Shown here: positions 10,382 through 21,659 of the stretch, piece after piece | Layout of the letters: each line of letters begins with the position of its first letter | How positions within the stretch are numbered: the first letter of the stretch is position 1 | Assembly (NCBI GenBank): GCA_905221615.1 | Contig: CAJNDT010005446.1 | Location: 310,001 to 374,000 of the forward strand | Direction of reading: 5' to 3' | From: Symbiodinium sp. CCMP2592 | Lineage: Eukaryota > Sar > Dinophyceae > Suessiales > Symbiodiniaceae | DNA length: 64,000 nt | The notes under the pieces: generated by a model | Seen by the model: the letters and a program-made list of their open reading frames with translations, nothing else | What the model was told of the DNA's origin: nothing | Databases searched by the model: none | Program-made: the position numbers and the translations under genes

Positions 10382-11621
10382 GACCCTATGATCGCCTCGG
10401 CCCCGGCCGAAGCGGTCAGAGGTTCCTATTCGGATTCCCTCAATTCCCCACCTCTTAATCCCCTCCCCAATGACCCCTCCCTCGGAAAGGTACTGGATCC
10501 CTCCCCTTCAAAAATGGCAACCTGCAGATGAGCCCCAAGGTCCGGCGGTGGATTCTCGCCTTCTCCAACGGGTTTTGGCTCTCTGTAGGCAGTCCCACCC
10601 ACCTTCCTCCTCCGCGCCTTTTTCCCTCCCCTCCTCCCCCCCCCATCCCTGGGTGGCTTAAATAGGGTCTATTTGGAAGCTGGCATTCGGTTTTTGTTGT
10701 GGTCATATACTCTCACACGAAAGCCGGCGAGCTGATACCAGCGAGCTAGAGTACGTACTGGAGCAACATTCTGTTAATGTCAGGTTTGTGTCACAAGACC
10801 TGAGTCGGACAGCAAGCTAACACAAACAAGTAACCGACAGCGCAATGCCAAGTCAGCATCCACGCATAAGTATATCGCAACACAATAATACCGCTCCTCT
10901 TCTTGTCTCGGAACAAGACTCCGCATAAACGAGCAATCGCGAACCAAGCGGTAAGCAGCAACAAGCACCCAACAACGCAAATACAGCTTCTTTTCTTGGC
11001 TCGGAACAAGATCTTGCATGAATGAGATCTCACCAAGAAAGCGGCAAGCAGCAACAAGTACCCAGCAACGTAATGCCGATTCCCTTACCACGAGTACTTC
11101 CTGCAATCTCACTCGCATCTGACTCACATAGGAACCTCCTCGAAACCAATTCCTTCTCCATAGGACTGATCTGATTGAACGTTTGGGAATGTTTGTTGAG
11201 ACTGTCGTGCATGCTGACTCGATAATCTGCCTTCCAACCGATGCTGGTCATATAAAGGATTCAGATGTGAAGCCCAAGGGCGATCAGTCGCCTGGAGTAT
11301 CAGTGTCACGACATGAACAAGTAACGGTAATGAAGTTTTCCAGGACATCAGTTGTTTTATCGCATGGACATAATGCTGCCAGATGGCATGGAATCCTGGC
11401 GGCAGCATGATCAACAATTACATCAAGCAAAAATCATATTAGGGCAAGATCCACAGAAAAGAGACTCGTGACGAACTCGACGTACCTTTTCGACTTCCGG
11501 AAGCAGAGCCAGCTGTCAAAGTAGTTCAGCAGACCCATGGACGCTAAAAGCAGTCGAGGCTTTACTTTACCAGGCAACCCATGTAGGAGAAAGATACATG
11601 TCACAAGTCAAAGGTCCGCGT
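10382..11621. other. mostly unique sequence downstream of the 11.6-12.6 kb gene
   Basis: This stretch has little telomeric repeat. A ~110-bp diverged direct repeat is visible at about 10880-11070. It is marked by CTTGTCTCGGAACAAGA and CTTGGCTCGGAACAAGA, each followed by a TGCATAAACGAG-like word and by AAGCGGTAAGCAGCAACAAGCACCCA or its variant. Open frames exist on both strands but none shows recognisable protein features. Further exons cannot be excluded. Confidence 0.4.
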
Positions 11622-12614
11622 CTATATCTGCTTGGCATTGCGCCCGGGGCGGATTACTGGACTAATGTTTCGCAATCGAAATGGAGTACGTCTGCTTGGC
11701 AGACTTTTCGGCAGCGGCGGTGCAATGCGTTTCTTCGAGCGGCGAGGTGCTTGAGAGCGGCTTTCTGCATCCCTTTCGCTCATTGCATCACGCACTGCCC
11801 GCCCCTGCTCAAGGGTCTTGAGATCGGCTCTTGCTGGCGCAGTCCCCTGTACAGCCAACTAATTACACCAAGTAAGCCATGCACGTGGCGGGAGAGTAAC
11901 CTTGACGTTAGCCTTGAAGGCTCGCCTGGTCACTTCCGCTTGAGTCACTTGCCGTTGAAGCGGTCTGTACAAGGTTTGGTTGTGGGCAAAAACCCTCACA
12001 AATTGGAAAAGGTCTAGCTTCATCTCCAGGGTGCCCTTGTGCATGGCGGCCTTGATAGAAAAGAGAAGTCTGACAGAGAGAGATGCGGACATGACAAACA
12101 CACAGCCAATGCAGCCACGGGACCGTTTCACGGAACCAATGATTGAGTTCGTGATGTAGACTCTCATTGGACGTCGTCCCGCTTGGGAGAAGCACCAGAG
12201 TTTCTCGATCGACCGAGTGACGGTAGCGGGTGTCATTGACAAGGCACTGCACCTTTGTCTGCGAGGCCACGTTGATGATCAGCCGCTGCAAGGAAGCTCC
12301 GGTAAATATAATGAAGTCTTCTGAACTTCATCAAAGACTAAAGAAAAATGAGCAAGTACTGCCTCCAGGAAGTCTATCTCGGTGAGCCATGGCTGATTGG
12401 GGTTTATCCCCTCCAGGTGCTGATATGCATGAGCCGTAGACATATCTGGGTTCTCCAAACGCCGTCGCATAGCTCTGACGTCTGCACTGGAGGCATGCAA
12501 TGCCTGACCTGTGTACCATGCCCCCCAGAAAGCCGCCGTGCGGACCGGATCCCGCTTCCGAAATTTATCCATGATCAAGGCGAGCCAGCGGCTACCGTGA
12601 GTCTTGTTGTTCAT
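11622..12614 (-). CDS. probable four-exon gene of unknown function, possibly transposase-derived
   Basis: I do not recognise this protein with certainty. Proposed minus-strand exons are 12614-12327, 12285-12124, 12050-11885 and 11833-11622, which give 275 residues in continuous frame. The introns would be about 41, 73 and 51 nt with GT-AG ends. The first donor could instead be at 12341, which also keeps frame. The start is an ATG preceded by an in-frame stop and by TTTAGCAG, which could be a splice or trans-splice acceptor. Exon 2 contains SNESLHHELNHWFRET and exon 3 contains MHKGTLEMKLDLFQF. An N-E-x-x-H-x-E-x-N-x-x-F-R pattern is reminiscent of the C-terminal part of some DDE transposases, but this is a weak family guess. 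The C-terminus is basic. The exons carry none of the telomere-like filler that surrounds the gene. Confidence 0.5.
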
Positions 12615-13044
12615 GTTCTGCTAAACTAGACTACGGTCCCTCCAGGGGCTTATATAAGCGATTCTTTAGGGGATCTATAGCACAGGGGTCGCAAGAACTG
12701 GAATGTGCTTTCGCGGGATGGTATATGGCGACAATAGGGAATGTTTCATTTATTTGCTCAGGACCCTATACCAGAAACTTCGAACACCCTGAACAACAAA
12801 ATCCTCCATGCTGAGCCTCAACACCATGTCACATGTGAAATTGAAGGTATAGGGTCTCGGGTTGAGGGTTTAAGGGCGGTGTACGTTGGATCAGAGGTTT
12901 TACAAGCTTTGGGATCCAGGTTGTAAGGCGTAGTAGGTTGCAGCATCTATGATCTACCTACCAAGTCCCCCGGCATCCTATAGTAACCCTCCTTCTGACA
13001 ACCCTTGCAGTAACCCGCATAGTCCATTTAAGACTTATTCAACT
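12615..13044. other. upstream region of the 11.6-12.6 kb gene
   Basis: Holds a GGGGCTTATATAAGCGATTC segment and unique text. No other feature is supported. Confidence 0.35.
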
Positions 13045-13147
13045 GCACGACCCCCAGACAGTAAGAGTCCATAATAGGGCTACTATTAAGGTCCTACTAT
13101 ATCTATATTACAAGATTATTCTACTTATACTGAATGGGGGCCGTACC
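13045..13147. mobile_element. family V palindromic element
   Basis: GCACGACCCCCA at the left pairs with TGGGGGCCGTACC at the right. The middle is AT-rich (TATATCTATATTA). The second copy is at 20808-20910. Confidence 0.6.
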
Positions 13148-13286
13148 TAACTTATTCAAGTCTCCTCCCAGCCTCAAAGATGCCGAGACACTGATCCGCA
13201 AAGAAGGCTCCCACAAAAATTTGCCACAGAATGGAGGGAACCAGGATCATCAACACCTGGGTTTGTGGCATAGGGTCTAGGAAAAA

Positions 13287-13446
13287 TTTAAACCCCAAAC
13301 CCCAAACCCTAAACCCTAAACCCCAAACCCTAAACCCTAAAACCCTAAACCCCAAACCCCAAACCCTAAACCCTAAAACCCTAAACCCCAAACCCCAAAC
13401 CCTAAACCCTAAAACCCTAAACCCCAAACCCTAAACCCTAAACCAC
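13287..13446. repeat. CCCTAAA/CCCCAAA interstitial array
   Basis: Alternating CCCTAAA, CCCCAAA and CCTAAAA units. Both strands are open (NPKTLNPKPQ and GFRVWGLGFRV), which is a translation artefact of the motif. Confidence 0.9.
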
Positions 13447-13569
13447 AGAATAGATGGAACTTGGGAAGTGCTCGGAATTTTTGCATGTCCGACAGGGCAC
13501 TCAAACCTTCGGGCCTGGGCTTCGGCTCTAGATTCCGTTTAGCAAGGAACCCCGGGGGGGGTTGCTTTA

Positions 13570-13845
13570 AAGGGATGGCTCCTTAAAGGGAATCTATATG
13601 GGGTTCCTTAAAGGGAATCTATAAGGGTTCCTTAAAGGGAATCTATAGGGGTTCCTTAAAGGGAATCTATAGGGGTTCCTTAAAGGGAATCTATAAGGGT
13701 TCCTTAAAGGGAATCTATAGGGGTTCCTTAAAGGGAATCTATATGGGGTTCCTTAAAGGGAATCTATGAGGGTTCCTTAAAGGGAATCTATAGGGGTTCC
13801 TTAAAGGGAATCTATAGGGGTTCCTTAAAGGGATCTATAATAGGG
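13570..13845. repeat. 11-copy, 24-bp tandem repeat
   Basis: CCTTAAAGGGAATCTATAGGGGTT recurs at a 24-25 bp period, with unit starts at about 13581, 13606, 13630, 13654, 13678, 13702, 13726, 13751, 13775, 13799 and 13823. It is related to the 282-1345 array but with a simpler unit. Confidence 0.92.
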
Positions 13846-13882
13846 TTGATGGTTTCTTTGCTCATAGTTCAAGGCCCTTAGA

Positions 13883-13992
13883 CCCAAAGCCTCCAATACC
13901 CCTTGACTAGGGGATTATTCCTTAAATCATATTATGGATCCTACTATAATTTAAGTTATGTTCCTTAATTAAGGGATATTGGAGTCTCTGGG
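13883..13992. mobile_element. family C' palindromic element
   Basis: CCTCCAATACCCCTTGACTA pairs with TTAATTAAGGGATATTGGAG, closing with TCTCTGGG. Close relatives are at 38866-38973 and 40049-40144; diverged ones are at 15561 and 24411. Confidence 0.75.
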
Positions 13993-14091
13993 AAATGTGC
14001 CTTATATTATAGGAGCTTGACAGATGAGGACCTGAAGGAATAGGGTTCCTTTAAAGGGATCCTTATAAGGGGGTGTATAAGGGATCTTAAA

Positions 14092-14200
14092 CCCAGAGAG
14101 CCGAATACCCCTTAATTAAGGAATATAGCTGACATCATATTATGAAGCCCTATATAACTTAAGCCATATTCCTTAATTAAAGGGTACTGGGCTCTCTGGG
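14092..14200. mobile_element. family C palindromic element
   Basis: CCCAGAGAGCCGAATACCCC pairs with GGGTACTGGGCTCTCTGGG. Internal AATTAAGG arms flank an AT-rich loop with CATATTATGAAGCCC. It lies directly downstream of a GGTTCCTTTAAAGGGATCC block. That same neighbour occurs at about 21331 and 35618, suggesting a larger mobile or duplicated unit. Confidence 0.8.
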
Positions 14201-14343
14201 ATTACAGGGGCCTAAGCGGCATGGTTGAAGATATCTTCCTTAATTGAGGGTACTGAGCCCTATGGATTCTATCTAGATCATCACAGCCCGGGCAGTTCTT
14301 GTAGTAAGGCTCCTACTTGTGGCTTAGATTGGGTCACCCTCAT

Positions 14344-14553
14344 AGGTAGTTCTCCAAACTAAGCTCCCTTTCAGTGCCCCTTTTTATGAGGGTGCCGTGC
14401 TATTTTGGGTGACCTACCCCGAGAGCCCAATACCCCTTAATTAAGGAATATGGCTTGAATCATATGAAGCCCTATATAACTAAAGCCATGTTCCTTAGTT
14501 ACGGGGTATTGGGCTCTCTGGGTAAGTAGGGACCCTAATTTAGAGAACGGCCC
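14344..14553. mobile_element. family G element with a nested family C element
   Basis: The family G arms are GGTAGTTCTCCAAACTAAG and GACCCTAATTTAGAGAAC. The element is split by a complete family C copy at 14417-14522. Other G copies are at 42313-42545 (split by family E), 48412-48505 and fragments at about 2868 and 46541. Confidence 0.8.
14417..14522. mobile_element. family C element with TA duplication (nested in G)
   Basis: CCCCGAGAGCCCAATACCCC pairs with GGGGTATTGGGCTCTCTGGG. TA flanks both sides (14415-14416 and 14523-14524), so removing the element plus one TA restores a continuous family G sequence. Confidence 0.85.
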
Positions 14554-15120
14554 ATCTTCTCAACTTGCTCCCTCTTTCGGCTTTCTAAGCGGTTTAGGGT
14601 TTAAGGCTTAGACCCCCCCAACTACCCTCTAGTATACCTTACATACCCACTATTAAGGACCATAAGGGCTCCACTTAAACCGAAGCCAAAGGGACTTGTA
14701 AATAGGTAAATAAAGCTCGCAAGCTGGACAGCTGCCGGGTTGCACCTCCGTTACTCAAGCAAGGGCTGGGCACGTAGTAGCACCCGTGCTTGCAGAGAAA
14801 TTGGTCCCACGAAAAGGTTCCCAGCTTCTCCTTCTGATGGTTGCTGAGACGGATTGATGCGGAGGACGCTGATGGCAGCACACCGCGCCCGTTTCAAAAG
14901 GGGTGCTGACAGTGGCGAGTACATCAAGCCTGGCCTCAACCTAAACCTCATATCCTAACCCGAAAACCTGAACCCAAACCATAAAAACTGTGAAGCCCAC
15001 GCCAAAAAAGCCCAACTGCAAAGATCCATCCTACACCCCAAACCCCGAAACCATAAACCCCAAAGCTCCACACTCCGAAGCCCTAAACCCCGAAACCGTT
15101 CCAACGAGACTTGAACTATT
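14554..15120. other. unassigned, partly unique sequence
   Basis: About 14680-14950 is free of telomere-like text and open on the minus strand in two frames, but no protein feature is recognisable. The rest is CCCTAAA-like filler. Confidence 0.35.
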
Positions 15121-15223
15121 TGGATGGTTGTCAAAATTATGGTCCCTTTTTGGGTACCCTAAATATTAGGTGCGGTAGAATGATAGGAACACAAAAAAGG
15201 GACCCGAATTTGACAGCCACCCA
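15121..15223. mobile_element. family B palindromic element
   Basis: GGATGGTTGTCAAAATTATGG and GGGACCCGAATTTGACAGCCACCC are the arms. TACCCTAAATATTAGGTGC in the left half marks orientation. Confidence 0.8.
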
Positions 15224-15560
15224 CTTGAGGGAGTGCGAGTTCGGCACGACTACGCTTGGCTTTAGGGTTCTATGGGACTTAGTAACTAGGCTTCCTTCGG
15301 GGTTTCGGAAAAAGAAAGCGAAAAGGGTTTGGGTTAGGATTGCTGAAAGGATCATGGGACTTCCAAACCAAGGCGATTCGTGATTATTCGGGTAGCTATA
15401 CATTTAATAACTGGTAACATTGAAACATTCTAGCCCCTGCTTCCATATGAAACCCTAGGTTGTAATTGAAGAGCCCCCAAAACTTTTCATGAAAAAACAG
15501 ATCAGAAAATCATGTGGACAGCCGCGTATAGAGCCCGTACAGGAACATGGAACCCTGAGT

Positions 15561-15677
15561 ACCAAGAGACTCCAAAACCCCTTATAAAAATGGAAGAATA
15601 TCGCTTCAATTACTGTAGGATCCCTAATCTTGTTTGAGGTGTATTCCTTATTTCATGGGTTGTGGCGTCTTTGGGAC
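15561..15677. mobile_element. diverged family C' element
   Basis: CCAAGAGACTCCAAAACCCC pairs loosely with GTGGCGTCTTTGG. An internal TAGGATCCCTAAT matches the family C' core. Confidence 0.5.
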
Positions 15678-18340
15678 CCTTACAGAAACCCGAACCTTAA
15701 ACCCTAAAACCCCTAAACAAACCTTACCCTGACTACGACCTATACCAGAAATATCCAATGGACCCTTACGATAGAAACCCTCGCACAAACACTCAAAGGA
15801 GCCCTTAAAGGAACCTTAGAACCCTAAACCCTAAAGCCTAAACTAAAGGAACCCTAAACCCTAAACCCTAAAGCCTAAACCCTAAACCCTAATGCCTAAA
15901 CTACAGGAACCCTGGCTTGAACGGAATGTGAATAAGAAAATCCTTTCCGGGAGGCTGAGAGAGCGCTAGAGCGAGCATCCGGTCCAGCGATGAACCGCCC
16001 CTTGCAGAAGACCTGAAACCAGAGAGGGAAGGCTCTTAGGGTGTTGAGGGTTCCGGTACAGGGATCCATAAGGGTTCTGTAAAGGGGTTTGGGGTTAAGG
16101 GGTTTGGGGTTCAGGGTTTAAGCTTTAGGGGTTTAAGGGTTCAAGGTTTAGGGGTGTATATAGGATTTACTGTAGGGTTTAGGGCTTTAGGCTGCAAGAA
16201 GTATAAACCAGGCAAGTTGCCGGCAGGGATATAGAAGCTTTTATAGGCTGCTACAGGCTTTGACAAGGTTGTAGGGGCCTCAATACTTGGAACGAGGTTT
16301 TGATGCAAATTCTACAATAAGTATGGAGAGACTATGGGGATTGGATTGCATTCGACGACTTCAGTTCGCTGTAACCTAGTCAGCAGGGTGAAGCGGCTTC
16401 GCGTCTGGTGTGTAAAATTCCCGGTTCTTGGCATTACGATCCTACTGTTGGGGGGGTCGCTATATTCAGCAACCCCCTAGTGGGTTTATACGTAGTAAGC
16501 AACTGCCTGTTGAATAGTCTTACAGCAGGCTTCTCAAGATACACCTACGTTGAACCTTCAATGCAACAACTAAAACTCTAAACTCTACCCTAAACCCTAA
16601 ACTATAAACCCCAAAGTAGACCCTAGACCGGTCCCATGAAAAGAACCCTTCAAGGAATCCGCACGGCCAGAACCTCTAAGACGCCATCAAAGCATTGGGG
16701 CCCACAGTAAGCTTACAAAACCATTCCACAAACCCAAAGGATCAAAGGACCTAAAGAGCACGTTTAAACCCCTAGACCCCTCAGCCCCAAGCCATAAAAC
16801 GCAAGAAATCCAAAAGCATGATAGAACCCATCTAAAGACACTATACCTTCTGAAAACCGCTCGAAGCGGTGCCATAAAAAAGTCATTGACACTGCAGAAG
16901 CCCTCCATCCATGCGAACGCATGTTAAAGCCTGTTATGAAGCTTTGTTGGTAACCTCTCGCAACCTGTGGAGGTCTGAAACCCCATAGACCCTGAACCCT
17001 AAACGCCAAGCCCTAAACCAAACCCTATATACGTACTCTACTGCTGAACTTCGGCCCTAGCAAAAATGCAATTTTTCCTGTTTCTTAGGGATTGTGGAAC
17101 CCAAAATTAAAACAAATTCTAAGTACCCCTAAGCAAACGGCCTGGTTGTAGCCATTCAGCTTCTCCGGCATGATATGGCTCTGGAGCCGTCTCCCTGGCT
17201 ACCGGGATTCTTTATTTAGGGGCTTAGGTTTTAGGGTTTAAGGTTTAGGATGGTTCTTGGCATTTCTGAAGGTTTTTTGTGGCTTTATGGGGCTTAGGGT
17301 TTAGAGTTTAGGGCTGTGGGTTTTAGGTTCAGGGTGGACGAATAACAACCCACAGTGGGGTTGCTCTACCTATAACTTTACTTACACACCTACTGGCTAA
17401 GTTGCCTGCTCCTAAACCAGTGCAACCCCCGTGTTAAGTCCCGATAGGAGACGAAAATTAAAGTCCTTTCTAAGTACCCCTAAAAATCCTTTACCAGTAA
17501 GTATGGGGTGTTCGGGTGGACAGCTCAAGATCCTTCTTGATGGCTTGTTTACTTTGGGCAAGAGTTTGGGTTTCGAAACTTCGACCGTAAAACCTAAACC
17601 CTAGGGTTTAGGACCTAGGATTTAAGGTTTGGGGTGGGGAGGTAAGGTTTAGGATTTAGGGTCTAGAAGGAAGTACCGGAGTGGTTTTTGAGGCTTAGGC
17701 TTCGGGTTGGCAGGTGCAGTCGGACAAAGAATGCTCAAGGATTTAGGGTTTAGGGTCTAGGGTGTTAAGGCTTAGGGTTTTAGGGTTTAGGGTTTAGGGT
17801 TTAGCGAGGCAGCCTTTGCCTACCCCTGGAAGCTAAGCCCGAAAAGCCGCATTTACCAACCGAAACCTTGAAATAACGATGCCTGCAAGCGGACATGACC
17901 CTCAACTCCGTACCAAACCCCTTATGCCCGACCAACCCCCTGGACCCCCATAAATTATCCTACAAAGTCATCCAAAATCATAAACCCTAAACCCCACAAC
18001 CGAAGTTGTACAAGCTGAAAGTCACTAACGTCGATCAAAACGACTCAATCCCGTGTGTCCTAACGTCGAAACCCTAGAACCCTAAACCACCCGAAATCCT
18101 GAACCTTGAACCGTCTTTCCCACACCCTAAACCCTAACCCCTAAACCCCAAACCCTAAACCCCTGAACCTTCAACCCTAAACCCTTAAACCTCAAACCCT
18201 AAACCCTAAACCCCTGAACCTTAAACCCTAAACCCTTATATAAACCTTAAACCCTAAAGCCGCTCGTCAAAGGCCACGCCTTGCAAGCCAAGTTATGAGG
18301 AGGCCCGAGAACGCATAGGCCTCGAGGATCCAAGGGTAAA
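15678..18340. other. telomere-like filler without a recognised gene
   Basis: CCCTAAA arrays lie at about 15690-15910, 16575-16610 and 18112-18255, and TTTAGGG arrays at 16090-16190, 17220-17330 and 17590-17815. A single word resembling the 32-bp satellite (AGCAAAAATGCAATTTTTCC) is at about 17056. Minus-strand frames around 16690-17009 consist mainly of telomere-type text. Confidence 0.55.
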
Positions 18341-18509
18341 AGGAGGGACCCTTAATAAGGACCCCTACGTATATACCCTTAATGTAGCTATTATATACCC
18401 TTTATATAGCTATTATCTATCCTCAATATAGCTCTTATATATCCTTAATATAGCTATTATATACCCATCATATAGCCCATTATAGGGTAGGGGTTCAGGG
18501 TCCCTCCTT
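18341..18509. mobile_element. family O element, AT-rich with inverted GGAGGGACCCT ends
   Basis: AGGAGGGACCCTTAATAAGG pairs with AGGGTTCAGGGTCCCTCCT-type sequence. The interior is a TATATAGCTATTATATACCC-like imperfect tandem. A right-half copy is at about 49440-49500. Confidence 0.7.
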
Positions 18510-18785
18510 TTCCCCCTTCAGAGGAGCAGAAGATGAAGATGGCACTCTATAAGCGTTTAGGGTTTGTGGGCTTTGGGGTTTAGGGTTTAGGAACATGAAG
18601 ATGGCACTTAGGGTTTAGGGTTTTGTAGGGGAGTATTTGGCAGAGTAATTGAACATGAGATTTCGGGGTGAATTCGGTGTTTATGGCGACTTTAGGGTTT
18701 AGGGCTTGAGGGTTCAGGATTAAGGGTTTCGGTCTTAAGGCCTCCGAAGCACAACATGAAGATTGCAATAGGGGTTTATAGTGAA

Positions 18786-18882
18786 TCCTGGAAACTTGGG
18801 ACATGGATTTAGGATGATAAGTGCTGGGATCCCCCATACTTTACCTTCAGGGCATGAGGATAATGATGTTCCAACTTTCTGG
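18786..18882. mobile_element. family F palindromic element
   Basis: TGGAAACTTGGGACATGG pairs with ATGTTCCAACTTTCTGGC, followed by TTCTGCTGT as in the other F copies. Confidence 0.65.
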
Positions 18883-19019
18883 CTTCTGCTGTAGGGTTTA
18901 GGTCTCAGGGGTTCAAGGTTTAGGGCTTTAGGGTCTTAGGGTTTAAGCCATTTAGGCTTCAGGGTGTTGGGGGTTCGGAAATTAAGGGTGCAGGGCTTAG
19001 GGTTCAGTTCTTGGGGCTT

Positions 19020-19145
19020 TACTTGGAGGGGTAGGGGACTTAGTAAGTAGGGTGATAAGTAGGGTGATAATTGGGGTAACTACATTTAGGGTACTTAAAG
19101 CTCTACTTGCAACCTGCTTGCGAAGTCCCCTGCCCCTCCAAGTAG
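19020..19145. mobile_element. family A' palindromic element
   Basis: TACTTGGAGGGGTAGGGGAC pairs with GTCCCCTGCCCCTCCAAGTA. A' differs from family A by GGGGCAGGGG replacing GGATCATGGG. Other A' copies are at 30736, 36248 and 61111. Confidence 0.88.
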
Positions 19146-20117
19146 GGTCACGCGGTTGAACGGGAAACAGAAGCAGGGATTGGCCGTGTAGCATACAAAG
19201 CTCACGATATATGCATCGAAGTACGTGCTTCAGCATCTAGGTGCCGAGTCATAGAGAGCGTGTGGAAATGATTTTAAGATTCGAAGTGAAACCTTAAACC
19301 CGTGCTTCTTGCTATTACAAGGACATGCGTAATCAGAGAGGGGATTCTCGAAGGTTCTATTTCTTTATGAGAGTTATTTGAGGGTTCAGTATTGTTGCAA
19401 GGACCCTAAACCCTAAACGCTTGAGGGCTCTTGAGACAACCCTAAACCGCCTAAACCGCAAATCCTAATCCCTAAAACCAGGAACCAAAACCCTGAACTC
19501 CAAGCTCCTAAACCCCTAAACCCTTACAACCCTTAAACCCTTAAACCCTGCAACCCTTAAACCCCCTAGACCCCTAAACCCTTAAACCCTGAAAGACGGT
19601 TTGGGCATCTTCGGCTGCCCAGAGACTCCAACAAACCTTGACTAAGGAATTTGCACGAAATTAGAATAGAGTTTAGGGTTTTAGGGTTTTAGGGTTTAGG
19701 GCTTAGGGTCCCAAACATGATGTTTAGGGTTTAGGGTTTAGGGTTTAGGGGGTCTCTGCGTGCTAGGACTTCGGAGTTCAAAGCTCGAGATTTGACGCTA
19801 TCTTCAGCAACCTGGAAGAGTCAGAAGCTTTAGGACTTTGGTTTAGGGTTCCCCTTAATGGGAATTTAAGGATTCTATATAAGGTTCAGAGTTTAGTGTT
19901 TAAGGGTTTAGCGTTTAGGTTTGAAGGTTTAGGGTTTAGGCTTTAGGGTCCAGGGGGTTGATTTCAAGGCTTAGGGTGGGTTACCGTCTAGTCGAGTTTA
20001 GGACTTAGGGTTCGGAGTTGGACTCAAGGTGCAAGATCTAAATCTCGGTCTAGAGCTTCGGTTTTTTGTTGTAAGGGCTGTGTCCCACCTGCATGAGGGG
20101 CTGTGGTTATAGGGTGT
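19146..20117. other. filler, telomere-like arrays
   Basis: CCCTAAA (19405-19590) and TTTAGGG (19670-19760 and 19840-19990) text. No gene recognised. Confidence 0.55.
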
Positions 20118-20244
20118 ACTTACAGGATCATGGGACTTAGTAACTAGGGTATCATTGGGGTAAATATGCTTAACTTACAACTAGCTATAACCCAATTAAG
20201 GTACTTATAGCCATACTTACTACATCCCATGATCCTCCAAGTAG
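20118..20244. mobile_element. family A palindromic element
   Basis: CTTACAGGATCATGGGACTT pairs with CATCCCATGATCCTCCAAGTA. Inner GGTACTTATAGCCATACTTA marks the 3' half. It forms the end of the open frame described for 20250-20541. Confidence 0.88.
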
Positions 20245-20249
20245 GATTT

Positions 20250-20541
20250 CCGGGACCTCAACTCGCCACCTTCCACCCCTAAACCGGCAGTCGCTGAGCA
20301 GGAAAAGGCGCCTCAAAATCTCAAATGCGATGTCAACGTGGAGAGCCACCTGCCCAAAAGTACAGTCATAGTCAGCTTGGGTCTCATCTGAGCTGTTCTT
20401 AAAATCCCCTTGAAATAACAATTCGTGTCCTGCTTTGCAATATACTGTTGTACTAAACTTGATGATTATTCTCAACTTATGGGGGAAGGCTTGCAAAGAG
20501 TCGTCTTCCCAAACCGTCTTGAAACACGTACAAGCCCCCAA
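20250..20541 (-). CDS. possible exon of an unrecognised gene
   Basis: A minus-strand open frame of about 97 residues with ordinary amino-acid composition and no telomere-like words. It includes HELLFQGDFKNSSDETQADY and AFEILRRLFLLSDCRFRGG. The frame runs into a family A element, which supplies the stop, so the true 3' exon border is probably near 20250. No start, partner exon or family is recognised. Confidence 0.3.
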
Positions 20542-20807
20542 GAAAGTGGCTGTGAGCCCACGTAGAAGGAATGAGAAAGAAGGCTAAACCCTAAGCCCAA
20601 ACCCCTAAACCCTAAACCCTAAACCCAAAGCCCTTCTGGGGGGGAATCAATAGAGCGCTTCAATTTAGAGAACCACCAGGCAGAATGTTCCTTGGTTAAG
20701 GTGCTTGAGTCAACCCTTGCAAGCATAAATCATTAACCCTATACCCGAATGAAAGCCTGAACACTTACAGCAGATCGCCAAGAACTTTGCAGAATAGTTG
20801 GAGCTCG

Positions 20808-20910
20808 GGTACTACCCCCACAGCAACAGTCTATAATCGTGCTACTAGTAATGTCCTAATATAGCTATATTATGGACGTTATCCAACCGTTACGGGGTGG
20901 GGGCCGTACC
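20808..20910. mobile_element. family V palindromic element
   Basis: GGTACTACCCCCAC at the left pairs with GTGGGGGCCGTACC at the right. ATATAGCTATATTA lies in the loop. Confidence 0.65.
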
Positions 20911-21112
20911 CAAAGTGGGAGCACACTTCGAACCATGATTTGGAAAAACTCTGAAGTCCAGACCAACCCCCTGTAAATCCTTGAAAACCCCGGAAATAAT
21001 TTCCAAACATAAGACAACCCTCTAAAAACCTTGCCAAAACAAGTGGAACAGAATCTCGAAACCGCCTGAAACCATGAATCCTGAAATCCCTAATCCCTAA
21101 AACCAAAACCTT

Positions 21113-21212
21113 CCCAGAGAGCCCAACACCCCTTACTTAAGGAACATGGCTTTAATCATAATATGAAGCCCTATATAGTTTAAGCCATATTCCTTAGTTA
21201 AGGGGTATTGGT
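21113..21212. mobile_element. family C element truncated on the right
   Basis: CCCAGAGAGCCCAACACCCC begins the element, which stops at GGGTATTGG, where family E sequence begins. The expected GCTCTCTGGG end is absent. Confidence 0.7.
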
Positions 21213-21297
21213 TGGAAGCTGCCCCCACCCTGTAATAGTGACTATAAGGATTATATAGAATTATATTAGGGCCCTATTATATTCCTATTAGCAGTCC
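21213..21297. mobile_element. family E element, right end missing
   Basis: GGAAGCTGCCCCCACCCTGT starts the element and it runs to TATTCCTATTA, but the right inverted arm (ACAGGGTGGGGGCAGC) is missing. Complete copies are at 25371 and 42378. Confidence 0.7.
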
Positions 21298-21450
21298 GGG
21301 AGAGCCCAATACCCCTTAACTAAGGAACATAGGGTTCCTTTAAAGGGATCCTAATAAGGGGATCTATAAGGGATCTTAAACCCAGAGCGCCGAATACCCC
21401 TTAATTAAGAGGAATATAGCTGAAATCATAATATGAAGGAAGCCCTATAT

Positions 21451-21552
21451 AGGTGGTTGTCAAACTTATGGTCCCTTTTTGGGTTCCTATTATAATACGG
21501 CACCTAATACTTCGGGTACCCAGAAAAGGAATCGAATTTTGACAACCACCCA
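21451..21552. mobile_element. family B element (nested)
   Basis: AGGTGGTTGTCAAACTTATGG pairs with CGAATTTTGACAACCACCCA. TAT-rich flanks are present on both sides. Its orientation is inverse to the 15121 copy (CGGCACCTAATACTTCGGGTA). Confidence 0.8.
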
Positions 21553-21568
21553 TATGCTTTAAGCCATA

Positions 21569-21659
21569 CCTGGGCCCCCAAGGAACCTACCGTTTTAGGG
21601 TTCCCTAATATGATTTCTTTATATAAGTCCTTTAAAAGGTAGGTTACTTGGGGTTAAGG
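21569..21659. mobile_element. element D, TA-flanked (nested)
   Basis: CCTGGGCCCCCAAGGAACC pairs with GGTTACTTGGGG, with AACCTACC and GGTAGGTT inside. TA lies at 21567-21568 and 21660-21661. Removing the element plus one TA recreates AAGCCATATTCC of family C. Confidence 0.8.

Noticed and set aside
13152..13434. Open frames on both strands with GLGFRVWGLGFRV or LNPKPQTLNPK repeats
   Set aside because: They are direct translations of TTTAGGG/CCCTAAA-type repeat; similar frames occur at every telomere-like array in the window.
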